From Bacteroidales bacterium (GTDB taxonomy: Bacteria; Bacteroidota; Bacteroidia; Bacteroidales; F082), in the NCBI GenBank assembly GCA_030690365.1, contig JAUYGX010000058.1, forward strand, positions 1 through 45,574: DNA of 45,574 bases, given 5' to 3'. Of the stretch, positions 14,357 to 22,115 are shown piece by piece. Within the stretch, counting starts at the first letter, position 1. The number at the start of each line of letters is the position of its first letter. Position numbers and translations under genes: made by a program. The notes below the pieces were generated by a model that worked only from the letters and a program-made list of their open reading frames with translations, did no database searches and had not been told where the DNA came from.

Positions 14357-15322
14357 ATGACAGGTTTTATAGCAAAATCAACCATTATTGGTGTTATGTC
14401 GTTGTGGATGATTGTTTCCGCAACAGCATCCAACCCGGAAGAAGATGAGATTGTTTTTGAAAATGCCGGCTTTAATCACAAATGTTTTAATTGCCACGGA
14501 CAGAAAACATATCATTATTTCAACCAATCCACCGAAAAGGAAGTAAAAGACAGAATGAATCCCTATTTTGTGATCGATTCAGTTGCCTTCTACCAAAGCA
14601 ATCACAGGAATTTCATGTGTACCGATTGCCATTCATCAGATTACGAAAATTTTCCACACAACGGTGAACTCCGTATGGAACCCCAGTTTACCTGCATGGA
14701 TTGTCATGGTGGCGATCCAACCTTTGCCCAATACCAGTTCGAGCGCATTGAAGAAGAGTTTCAGCAGAGCGTTCACTCAACAAAACACAGCAACGATTTC
14801 ACCTGCTGGATGTGTCATAACCCACACACCTACAAAATAAATGCAAGAAACAACCTCAATATCAACGAAGTAATTATTTACGATAACAACATCTGCCTCA
14901 GTTGTCACGCTGATATCAATAAATATCAACTCCTCTCCGACCAAACCAACCCCAATGTGCTTGTAACACACGATTGGTTACCAAACCAGGCCCTGCATTT
15001 CAGCAAAGTCCGTTGTATTGAATGCCATACCGAAATCGACAAAGAGATGTTGATTGCGCACAAAGTTCAGGTGAAGGAAAAAGCGGTAAAACGGTGTGTG
15101 GAATGTCACTCACAGAATTCACTGTTGATGGCCACCTTATATAAATTTCAAACCGTTGAGAAACGCAATAAGCTGGGATTCTTCAATGCAGCTATATTGT
15201 CCGATCATTACATTATTGGTGCAAACAGAAATTATTACCTCAACGTAGCAAGTCTGATTATTTTCGGGCTTACCCTTTTAGGAATTACAATTCATGCAAT
15301 AATCAGAATAATGTCTAAATAA
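14357..15322 (+). CDS. Seven-heme cytochrome c, C-terminally membrane-anchored
   Basis: This 321-residue protein has a signal peptide (about 1-24) and seven CXXCH sites (CFNCH at 43-47, then CTDCH, CMDCH, CWMCH, CLSCH, CIECH and CVECH near 250). A single membrane helix at 293-315 precedes a short basic tail (RIMSK). The topology puts all hemes in the periplasm, held to the inner membrane. Histidines between sites (HSTKHS, HDW, HFS) could serve as sixth ligands. The stop is 1 nt before the start of the b-type cytochrome gene, so the two subunits probably form one quinol-oxidising or quinone-reducing complex. Confidence 0.85.
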   Translation: MTGFIAKSTIIGVMSLWMIVSATASNPEEDEIVFENAGFNHKCFNCHGQKTYHYFNQSTEKEVKDRMNPYFVIDSVAFYQSNHRNFMCTDCHSSDYENFPHNGELRMEPQFTCMDCHGGDPTFAQYQFERIEEEFQQSVHSTKHSNDFTCWMCHNPHTYKINARNNLNINEVIIYDNNICLSCHADINKYQLLSDQTNPNVLVTHDWLPNQALHFSKVRCIECHTEIDKEMLIAHKVQVKEKAVKRCVECHSQNSLLMATLYKFQTVEKRNKLGFFNAAILSDHYIIGANRNYYLNVASLIIFGLTLLGITIHAIIRIMSK

Positions 15323-15323
15323 G

Positions 15324-15932
15324 ATGGAACAAAGATTATACTTATATCCGGTTTGGCTTAGAATTTGGCATTGGATAAATGCAGTGCTATTTCTACTTTT
15401 ACTCTTCACAGGCTTAAGTCTCCAGTACTCATCCGTTGAATTTTCATTCATTGATTTTGATTTGGCTGTTACAATGCACAATGTATCAGGAATCATTATC
15501 ACCATTGCCTATTTTATGTTTTTGTTCGGAAACATGTTTACTTCCAATGGTCGGTTCTACAAAGCAAAACGTAAAGGATATATTTCGGATTTGATAGTGC
15601 AAATTAAGTATTACACTTATGGAATCTTTATCCATCAGAAAACCCCATTCCCTGTCACGGAGAACAGAAAATTCAACCCACTTCAAAAGCTGAGTTACGT
15701 GGCCTCCATGTATTTTCTCTTACCCATCCTTATCCTGAGTGGATTTGCCCTGATATTTCCCGAGATAATCATAAAAAACGTTTTTGGCGTTAGTGGAATT
15801 CACCTGACCGGATTGGTACATATCATTTCCGGATTTTCGCTTTCTATCTTCCTGTTTATTCATGTTTATTTTTGTACCATCGGAAAAACCCCGTTGGCCA
15901 ATTTTAAAAGTATGATAAACGGTTGGCACTAA
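15324..15932 (+). CDS. Cytochrome b561-type membrane subunit
   Basis: This 202-residue protein has four membrane helices (about 12-33, 52-72, 125-147 and 158-185). Histidines lie at positions expected for two b-hemes: H16 (RIWHW), H52 (MHNVSG), H160/H166 (HLTGLVH) and H180 (FIHVY). It resembles the cytochrome b subunits of formate dehydrogenase, Ni-hydrogenase and thiosulfate reductase. As it follows the 7-heme gene by 1 nt, it likely carries electrons between the quinone pool and the periplasmic hemes of that partner. Confidence 0.8.
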   Translation: MEQRLYLYPVWLRIWHWINAVLFLLLLFTGLSLQYSSVEFSFIDFDLAVTMHNVSGIIITIAYFMFLFGNMFTSNGRFYKAKRKGYISDLIVQIKYYTYGIFIHQKTPFPVTENRKFNPLQKLSYVASMYFLLPILILSGFALIFPEIIIKNVFGVSGIHLTGLVHIISGFSLSIFLFIHVYFCTIGKTPLANFKSMINGWH

Positions 15933-16032
15933 TTTTAACATCCAACCTAAACAACTATAAATTCGCCTAAATACAATCCAGAAGTAATTAATCGACATTG
16001 TAAACTAACGTTTTTCTTTATATGTTTAAAAA

Positions 16033-18828
16033 ATGCGAATAATAAGCTATATACATAGATACATCAGTTTGATATTGCTGATTTTAATATTAGCTACTAC
16101 GAACAACGCTTTTTCGCAGGCCAATGAAGACTGCCTGATGTGCCATGAGGACCATGATTTAACCATGGAAAGAAGTGGTAAAACGGTTTCACTTTTTATG
16201 ACGGATAATGTCCTGAAAGGATCGGTTCATAATAATGTTCAATGCGCCGCATGTCATAAGGAAGCAAATCCGGGAGATTTTCCCCATTCTGACGGAACAC
16301 AAAAAATGCCTGTGGTAAATTGTGGAAGCTGTCACAAGGCTGCAGAAATGGAGTTCGCCAAAGGAATTCATGGTGAGGCATTCAAAGCCAAAGCTCCATA
16401 CGCCCCCGACTGCAAGGAATGTCATGGAACACACACCATTCTTGCATCAAACAATCCTGATTCGCGCACCTATAAAATGAATATTCCGTTTTTGTGTGGA
16501 AAATGTCATAAAGAGGGAGCCCCGGTTGGAAGGCTCTACAATATTACCGAGCACAACATCGTCGAAAACTATAGCCAGGGGATTCACGGAAAAGGATTGT
16601 TCGAAAAAGGATTACTTGTTACAGCCACCTGTAACGACTGTCACGGCAACCACCTTGTTTTACCACCTTCCGACAAAGGTTCATCAGTTGCACCCAAACA
16701 GGTAGCTCAAACCTGTATGAAGTGCCATGCCAGCATCGAAAAAACGCATAAAAAAGTAATTAAAAATGAACTTTGGGAGAAAAGTCCGGGCTTTGTTCCG
16801 GCTTGTACCGATTGTCACCCACCTCATATTGTAAAAACGAAACGATATGAAGAAAAATTTTCTGATAACTCCTGTTTAACCTGCCACAGTCAGGGTGATA
16901 CCACCAAATCAAAGCTCTTTAAAGGCGACACCATTGTGCAGATCAACACATCGCATCTGGTTAATTCGGTTCACACCAATATACCCTGTATCAAGTGCCA
17001 CACCGATGTAAGTTCCAAGTTTGAACGTCCTTGTCAGGAACTAAAACGGGTTGATTGTTCCAATTGCCACAATGCAGTATCCAATGTATATTTTGACAGC
17101 GGCCATGGAAAGGCCTTTTTGGATCACAGGACTGATGCACCTTATTGTACCGATTGTCATGGTACTCACCAAACCAAATCCAAATTCGACGATACCTCGC
17201 CAACCTATCGCGGATCGGTTCCAAAACTTTGCGGAAGCTGTCATACCAAAGGCGGCAAAGCCAATCTGATGGGCAACTTAAAAGAGGTAAATGCCTTCAG
17301 TGATTATACCACCAGCATCCACGGTAAGGGATTAAACGAAAAAGGATTGCTTGTTAGTGCCATTTGCACCGATTGCCATACAACACATCATGAGTTGAGG
17401 GAATCGGATAGTGCTTCTTCGGTAAACCCGCGCAACGTACCCGCCACCTGTGCAAAATGCCACAAAAGTATCTACGAAGACTACATCAATAGCGACCATA
17501 GCATCAGGGACAATACCAGTCTGTTGAATTACCCTACCTGTACTTCTTGTCACTCAGCCCACGTGATTTCCGAAATCGACCAGGATAAGTTTATGAACGA
17601 GATAACCATCCAATGTGGTTCATGTCATCAGAAATTATCTGAAACCTATAAAGAAACCTACCATGGCAAAGCCTATCTGCTTGGTGATTTAAAAGCTGCC
17701 AGATGTTCGGATTGTCATGGTGCGCACAAGATATTAAAGGTGGAAAACCCTGAATCAAAAGTAGGATACAAAAACATTGTAACCACCTGTAAACAATGTC
17801 ATGCCAATGCCAACCTTGAATTTACCGGTTATTTAACCCATGCTACCCACAACGACAACAAAGTATTGTTTTATGCTTTCTGGGGCATGACCATTTTATT
17901 GGTTTCGGTGTTTGCTTTCTTTGGACTTCACACCCTGATCTGGTTACCACAATCGCTAAACCAACGGAAAAAGAACCAACACAAGAAGACTGAAGGTCCT
18001 GTAAAATACTACCGCCGTTTCAACAAACGACAGCGTTTTACCCACCTGATGGTAATCCTGAGCTTCCTGTTGCTGGCATTAACCGGAATGACCCTGAAAT
18101 TTGCACATATGGAATGGGCTACCTTTGTGGCCAATCTGCTGGGAGGCGTAAAAGCAGCAGGTAACATTCACCGGTTTGCTGCCGTTATCACTTTTGGATA
18201 CTTCACGTTCCACTTGCTAACCTTATTCCAGTTGAAAGCAAAAGCCGGCGTTAGTGCCAGGGAATTTATGTTTGGCAAGAATTCTCTGATGTTTAGCGGT
18301 CAGGATATCAAAGATCTGGGCGCTTCCATCAAATGGTTTTTCGGTTTGGGGCCACGTCCTGAATATGGAAGATGGACTTATTGGGAAAAATTCGACTATA
18401 TGGCTGTATTCTGGGGCGTTGCCGTAATTGGCTTTTCAGGACTTATCCTTTGGTTCCCCGAATTCTTTACTTTGTTCTTCCCCGGATGGGTAATCAATGT
18501 AGCTCAAATTATCCACAGTGATGAGGCTTTGCTGGCCACCGGATTTATTTTTACAATCCATTTCTTCAACACGCACTTACGTCCCGAATCGTTCCCGATG
18601 GATACGGTTATCTTTACCGGTCATGTTCCGTTGGAAGAATATAAAAAAGACCGTCCACGTGAATATCAGGAACTGGTTGCATCCGGCAAACTGGATTCGG
18701 TAACCGTTACGAAAGAGTTCTCCAAACCCTGGTTAAAGACCATCAGATTTTTTGGATTTTTATTCTTATCGCTTGGTATAATCATGGTTATTTTAATTGT
18801 TTATTCATTGCTAATGGGTGTATATTAG
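16033..18828 (+). CDS. 19-heme cytochrome c fused to a membrane cytochrome b
   Basis: The 931-residue protein starts with a signal peptide (about 1-27). Residues 28-600 hold 19 CXXCH motifs (first CLMCH, last CKQCH at 586-590). The rest is a membrane domain beginning near residue 612 with about five helices and histidines suited to b-hemes (FTHLM, NIHRFAA, TFHLL, IIHSDEA, TIHFFN). The heme region contains internal repeats: [12 protein letters not shown]...CNDCHGNH and [12 protein letters not shown]...CTDCHTTH are copies, and the HGKAF/HGKAY...CHGTH modules recur three times. Fusion of multiheme c and HydB-type b domains recalls Geobacter CbcL, which has fewer c-hemes; homology to CbcL itself is not claimed. 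It is a candidate quinol oxidase passing electrons into a long periplasmic heme wire. It lies 100 nt after the b561 gene. Confidence 0.85.
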   Translation: MRIISYIHRYISLILLILILATTNNAFSQANEDCLMCHEDHDLTMERSGKTVSLFMTDNVLKGSVHNNVQCAACHKEANPGDFPHSDGTQKMPVVNCGSCHKAAEMEFAKGIHGEAFKAKAPYAPDCKECHGTHTILASNNPDSRTYKMNIPFLCGKCHKEGAPVGRLYNITEHNIVENYSQGIHGKGLFEKGLLVTATCNDCHGNHLVLPPSDKGSSVAPKQVAQTCMKCHASIEKTHKKVIKNELWEKSPGFVPACTDCHPPHIVKTKRYEEKFSDNSCLTCHSQGDTTKSKLFKGDTIVQINTSHLVNSVHTNIPCIKCHTDVSSKFERPCQELKRVDCSNCHNAVSNVYFDSGHGKAFLDHRTDAPYCTDCHGTHQTKSKFDDTSPTYRGSVPKLCGSCHTKGGKANLMGNLKEVNAFSDYTTSIHGKGLNEKGLLVSAICTDCHTTHHELRESDSASSVNPRNVPATCAKCHKSIYEDYINSDHSIRDNTSLLNYPTCTSCHSAHVISEIDQDKFMNEITIQCGSCHQKLSETYKETYHGKAYLLGDLKAARCSDCHGAHKILKVENPESKVGYKNIVTTCKQCHANANLEFTGYLTHATHNDNKVLFYAFWGMTILLVSVFAFFGLHTLIWLPQSLNQRKKNQHKKTEGPVKYYRRFNKRQRFTHLMVILSFLLLALTGMTLKFAHMEWATFVANLLGGVKAAGNIHRFAAVITFGYFTFHLLTLFQLKAKAGVSAREFMFGKNSLMFSGQDIKDLGASIKWFFGLGPRPEYGRWTYWEKFDYMAVFWGVAVIGFSGLILWFPEFFTLFFPGWVINVAQIIHSDEALLATGFIFTIHFFNTHLRPESFPMDTVIFTGHVPLEEYKKDRPREYQELVASGKLDSVTVTKEFSKPWLKTIRFFGFLFLSLGIIMVILIVYSLLMGVY

Positions 18829-18833
18829 GCTAT

Positions 18834-18902
18834 TATACGAGGCGTATAGTCTGCATGAACGATCTCTACCGCCTTTGGAACGAAAATTGCACTTATGCAA
18901 TT
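18834..18902. other. Two small inverted repeats after the 19-heme gene
   Basis: TATACG-AGG-CGTATA (about 18834-18848) and AATTGCA-CTTA-TGCAATT (18885-18902) are perfect short hairpins without T-runs. They lie in the 247-bp gap before the 4-heme gene and may mark a 3' end or regulator sites. Confidence 0.4.
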
Positions 18903-18946
18903 AAGCAGCTATGGAGGAAGTATAAACTTTTGAATCGTTATTTTAT

Positions 18947-18954
18947 TACTTTTG
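18947..18954 (+). promoter_or_regulatory. -7 box (TACTTTTG) for the 4-heme cytochrome gene
   Basis: TAnnTTTG match 121 nt before the ATG at 19076, with TTTTG 14 nt upstream as a poorly spaced -33 candidate. It would give a leader of about 115 nt. Confidence 0.4.
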
Positions 18955-19075
18955 ATATTATAAAGTGAAATATAGAAGGGAAAAATCAGATTTCTGAATT
19001 TTAAAAAATGATTGCAACGAGAATTAAAAATAACAACAACAAAATTTATTAATTATTAATTAAATTTTTACCGCT

Positions 19076-19564
19076 ATGCTAATTAGAAGTTTATTGATCG
19101 GATGCTTCCTTTTCTTCCTGGGAAGCACAGCCCTGATGGCTCAGGATTTTGAGTACGTAGGAGCAAAAAAATGTAAAATGTGTCACAACAAACCTGCAAC
19201 AGGAGCGCAGTATGCACAATGGGCCGATTCAAAACATGCCCACGCTATGGAAAGTCTTAAAGGTGACGATGCTACAAACCCTAAATGTTTAAAATGTCAC
19301 TCAACCGCTGCTAGCGTTGATAAGAGCTTAATTGCCACACTTACCGTTGAAGAAGGTGTTTCTTGCGAATCGTGCCATGGACCAGGAAGTAAATATTTCC
19401 CAAATGCCATCATGAAAGATAGAGAAAAAGCATTGGCTAATGGTATGATGATCCCTGATGAAAAAGTTTGTTTAGCTTGTCATAATTCAGAAAGTCCTAA
19501 TTTTAAAGGGTTTAATTACGAGGAGTACAAAACCAAAATTGCTCACCCAATCCCGGCAAAATAG
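19076..19564 (+). CDS. Tetraheme cytochrome c, c554-like
   Basis: The 162-residue periplasmic protein has a signal peptide (ending near ALMAQ-DF) and four CXXCH sites (CKMCH at 33-37, CLKCH, CESCH followed by GPGS, and CLACHN). The pattern YVGAKKCKMCH, QWADSKHAHA and VSCESCHGPGS is typical of the cytochrome c554 C-prime-like family. Such proteins act as soluble electron shuttles, and in this locus it could link inner membrane donors with outer membrane lipoproteins. It has its own long leader and a strong terminator, so it may be expressed more highly than its neighbours. Confidence 0.85.
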   Translation: MLIRSLLIGCFLFFLGSTALMAQDFEYVGAKKCKMCHNKPATGAQYAQWADSKHAHAMESLKGDDATNPKCLKCHSTAASVDKSLIATLTVEEGVSCESCHGPGSKYFPNAIMKDREKALANGMMIPDEKVCLACHNSESPNFKGFNYEEYKTKIAHPIPAK

Positions 19565-19582
19565 CTTTAAAATGAAACGATG

Positions 19583-19626
19583 AAAGACCAGTTGGTAAGT
19601 AGCCTACTTCGCCAATTGGTCTTTTT
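19583..19626 (+). terminator. Intrinsic terminator after the 4-heme cytochrome gene
   Basis: AAAGACCAGTTGG pairs with CCAATTGGTCTTT (one G-T pair) around a 15-nt loop and runs into TTTTT, 20 nt after the stop codon. Confidence 0.8.
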
Positions 19627-19690
19627 AATATTAATGAAACCTTACGAACCTCATTTAATACACTATTATAACTTATAAATCAAAATTTCA

Positions 19691-21190
19691 ATGAAACTAC
19701 CACGTTCGTTTTACAGTTGGACAACCGTTGCAGGAGCTGCTCTTGCATTCATCAGCTTTCTGACAATTGTATTTTTAATGTCTGTTTCCCTGATCTTCGA
19801 TCATGGAGATAGTTATTCAGGCTTGATAACCTATATCATTCTTCCTGTTTTTCTGGTCATCGGTTTATTAATGATTCCGCTCGGTGCTATCCTGAAATTA
19901 AGGAAAAACAGGGGCAAAAAAGAAGAAACAGAACCCAGATTCCCCATCGTAAACCTGAATGATCCGGGACAACGAACCGCCTTGTTTATTTTTATTTTAG
20001 GAAGTACTGTCTTCCTGTTGTTAAGCTCTGTGGGTAGTTATGAAGCCTTTCATTATACTGAATCCAATGAGTTTTGCGGTACCTTATGCCATTCAGTAAT
20101 GGAACCTGAGTATGTTACCTACCATGGTTCGGCACATGCACGTGTTCACTGCGTGGAATGTCATGTTGGTAGCGGTGCCGACTGGTATGTCCGATCCAAA
20201 TTATCAGGTTTATACCAGGTTTATTCTGTGCTTACAAACTCATTCCCCACCCCCATCGAAACACCTGTTCACAACCTGCGGCCTGCCCGCGAAACCTGTG
20301 AAAAATGCCATTGGCCCGAGAAATTCTACGACCGTAAATACATCACCAACCGACATTATCTGGCTAACGAAGAAAACAGCGAATGGGATATCACTTTACT
20401 CATGAAAACCGGCCCCAGAATTAATTCACAAGGTCTGCATGAAGGCATCCACTGGCACATCAACCCCGATGTCAAAATGGAATACCTGCCTTTAACCCGA
20501 AAACGCGACTCCATTGGTTTGGTGATTTATACCAATTTAAAAACGGGTAAGGTGACCACTTATCGTGATGAAACCATTGAGCAAACCATTCCTGACGATT
20601 ACGCGTCACAGCTTCGTACCATGGATTGTCTGGATTGTCATAACCGACCATCGCACAACTACAAAAGCCCTTCCGCATTCTTCGATCAAGCCATGAGTGC
20701 AGGAAAAATATCCACCTCACTTCCCGAAATTAAACTGGCTGCAATGGGCCTCCTTCAACAAGACTTCCCCACAAAAGACAGTGCTATGACAGCCATCGAT
20801 CAGGAAATCAGATCCTATTATTCCAAAAACTACCCGGAATTGTTGGCATCGGATGATGAAAAAATTAATCAGGCTATTGCTGCCATACAGGAAGGGTATT
20901 CAAACAATATTTTCCCGTTTATGAAGGCAAAATGGACGCATTACCCGAATTATATCGGCCATATTGAATCAAATGGTTGCTTCCGTTGCCACAACAACTC
21001 ATTTACCAGTGACGAAGGCAGGATAATAAGCAACGATTGCGACCTATGCCACGACATCAAGGCGCAGGGACCACCTGATAATTTAATGTATGCCACCGGT
21101 GATAGCAGTTTAGTATTTAATCATCCCGAGGATATAGGCGACGAGTGGATGGTAACAAAATGTTTTGAATGCCACGAAGCACTCTATTAA
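19691..21190 (+). CDS. NapC/NirT-type seven-heme inner membrane cytochrome (ImcH-like)
   Basis: The 499-residue protein has three predicted membrane helices (about 12-35, 44-66 and 96-118). The first heme site follows the third helix as C129-GTL-C133-H134, a CX3CH motif followed by SVMEPEY, characteristic of NapC/NirT-like quinol dehydrogenases. Six CXXCH sites follow (CVECH at 154-158, CEKCH at 203-207, CLDCH, CFRCH, CDLCH and CFECH six residues from the end). Length, three helices and seven hemes match the description of Geobacter ImcH, an inner membrane entry point for extracellular electron transfer; this is similarity of design, not proof of orthology. It ends the cytochrome run, followed by a bidirectional terminator. 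Confidence 0.8.
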   Translation: MKLPRSFYSWTTVAGAALAFISFLTIVFLMSVSLIFDHGDSYSGLITYIILPVFLVIGLLMIPLGAILKLRKNRGKKEETEPRFPIVNLNDPGQRTALFIFILGSTVFLLLSSVGSYEAFHYTESNEFCGTLCHSVMEPEYVTYHGSAHARVHCVECHVGSGADWYVRSKLSGLYQVYSVLTNSFPTPIETPVHNLRPARETCEKCHWPEKFYDRKYITNRHYLANEENSEWDITLLMKTGPRINSQGLHEGIHWHINPDVKMEYLPLTRKRDSIGLVIYTNLKTGKVTTYRDETIEQTIPDDYASQLRTMDCLDCHNRPSHNYKSPSAFFDQAMSAGKISTSLPEIKLAAMGLLQQDFPTKDSAMTAIDQEIRSYYSKNYPELLASDDEKINQAIAAIQEGYSNNIFPFMKAKWTHYPNYIGHIESNGCFRCHNNSFTSDEGRIISNDCDLCHDIKAQGPPDNLMYATGDSSLVFNHPEDIGDEWMVTKCFECHEALY

Positions 21191-21215
21191 TTGGTGTTTT
21201 TCATCAACATGATAT

Positions 21216-21246
21216 AAAAGGGTGGCCCGAAAGGTCATCCTTTTTT
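21216..21246. terminator. Bidirectional terminator between NapC-type and Crp/Fnr genes
   Basis: AAAAGGGTGGCC pairs with GGTCATCCTTTT (two G-T pairs) around CGAA, with A- and T-runs outside. It overlaps the stop codon of the convergent regulator gene. Confidence 0.7.
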
Positions 21247-21927
21247 GCTTATCTGCGATAGCAGTGAAGGATTTTCTACCTTGATAAAATTATCGTCCAT
21301 GCAAATGATGTTCTCCTGACAGAACTCCTTTATAATCTTGGCGGCACTTTCCTTTGACATACTGGTCATTTCAGCAATTTCATGCGCCGACAGATCCATT
21401 TCAAAATTGTTCGACTTATAGATGTCGTTGGATAAATAGAGCAAGATATCAGCGATACGCCCACGGCTGTTCTTTTGTGAAAGTCGCAAAAGCTTGTCCA
21501 TGTAAAAAATCTGACGGGTTTGTGTATGTTTCAGGTATTCTTCCCAAAATTGTTGGTTAGAGCGTAATATTTCAATAAAAACCAGGCTGTCAATCAAACA
21601 GATTCTCGATTCTCTAAGTGCTGTCATGGTGTAATGGTGACGGTTATTGACAAACAAACCTGTACCCGAAATAAAATCACCCGGCACAATGAGTCTGAAT
21701 ATAACATGTTTACCCTCGCCTTCGAGGTACATTTTTGCCAGTCCCTGTGCAAACGAAATCACATGTGTGCAGGCCGTACCTTGTTTAATAATTGTTTCGC
21801 CCGGATGGTAAGTCACTTCTACCCTGCTTCGATCAATTTTATTCAATTCATCTGCTGAAAGCAACTTAAAAATAGATGATTGAAACATACAACCAACGCA
21901 TTGGTACTGGATCGAATTACTGGACAT
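21235..21927 (-). CDS. Crp/Fnr-family transcription regulator, second copy
   Basis: This 230-residue paralogue of the regulator at 10923 has a beta-roll sensor domain, a long helix and a winged helix (LSAHEIAEMTSMSKESAAKIIKEF, about 175-200). N-terminal cysteines are C10 and C13 (QCVGC), with additional cysteines near 53 (TACTH) and 109 (RICLID) at positions matching those of the first copy. It thus keeps a C-x-x-C but lacks the C5 of its paralogue. The gene converges on the end of the cytochrome locus. Two related regulators bracketing the cytochromes suggest joint or opposed control of respiratory genes. No consensus -7 box is visible upstream; an AATGATCATT palindrome lies at 22011-22020. 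Confidence 0.85.
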   Translation of the reverse strand: MSSNSIQYQCVGCMFQSSIFKLLSADELNKIDRSRVEVTYHPGETIIKQGTACTHVISFAQGLAKMYLEGEGKHVIFRLIVPGDFISGTGLFVNNRHHYTMTALRESRICLIDSLVFIEILRSNQQFWEEYLKHTQTRQIFYMDKLLRLSQKNSRGRIADILLYLSNDIYKSNNFEMDLSAHEIAEMTSMSKESAAKIIKEFCQENIICMDDNFIKVENPSLLSQISKKG

Positions 21928-22102
21928 AGTTACTTTTCATCGATTAACAATTACTTTTTCAAATACAAAAATTGCGAAATTTTTAATGTGTTGACATATT
22001 TTCTAATTCGAATGATCATTTTTAACCAAAAGGCCAATAAAAACATCTTTTGAGAAATTTCATTTCGCAAAAGTACAATGTAAAAAACTTCATGGCATTT
22101 TC

Positions 22103-22110
22103 TACCTTTG
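22103..22110 (+). promoter_or_regulatory. -7 box (TACCTTTG) for mutS2
   Basis: The box ends 5 nt before the ATG at 22116, so the transcript probably begins at or next to the start codon. It also excludes the longer reading frame starting at 22050. Confidence 0.55.
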
Positions 22111-22115
22111 CAAAG

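Noticed and set aside
16033-18828. Fusion caused by a missing stop codon between two genes
   Set aside because: The junction near residue 600-612 is continuous with no start site or ribosome-binding context, and c-b fusions of this type are known.
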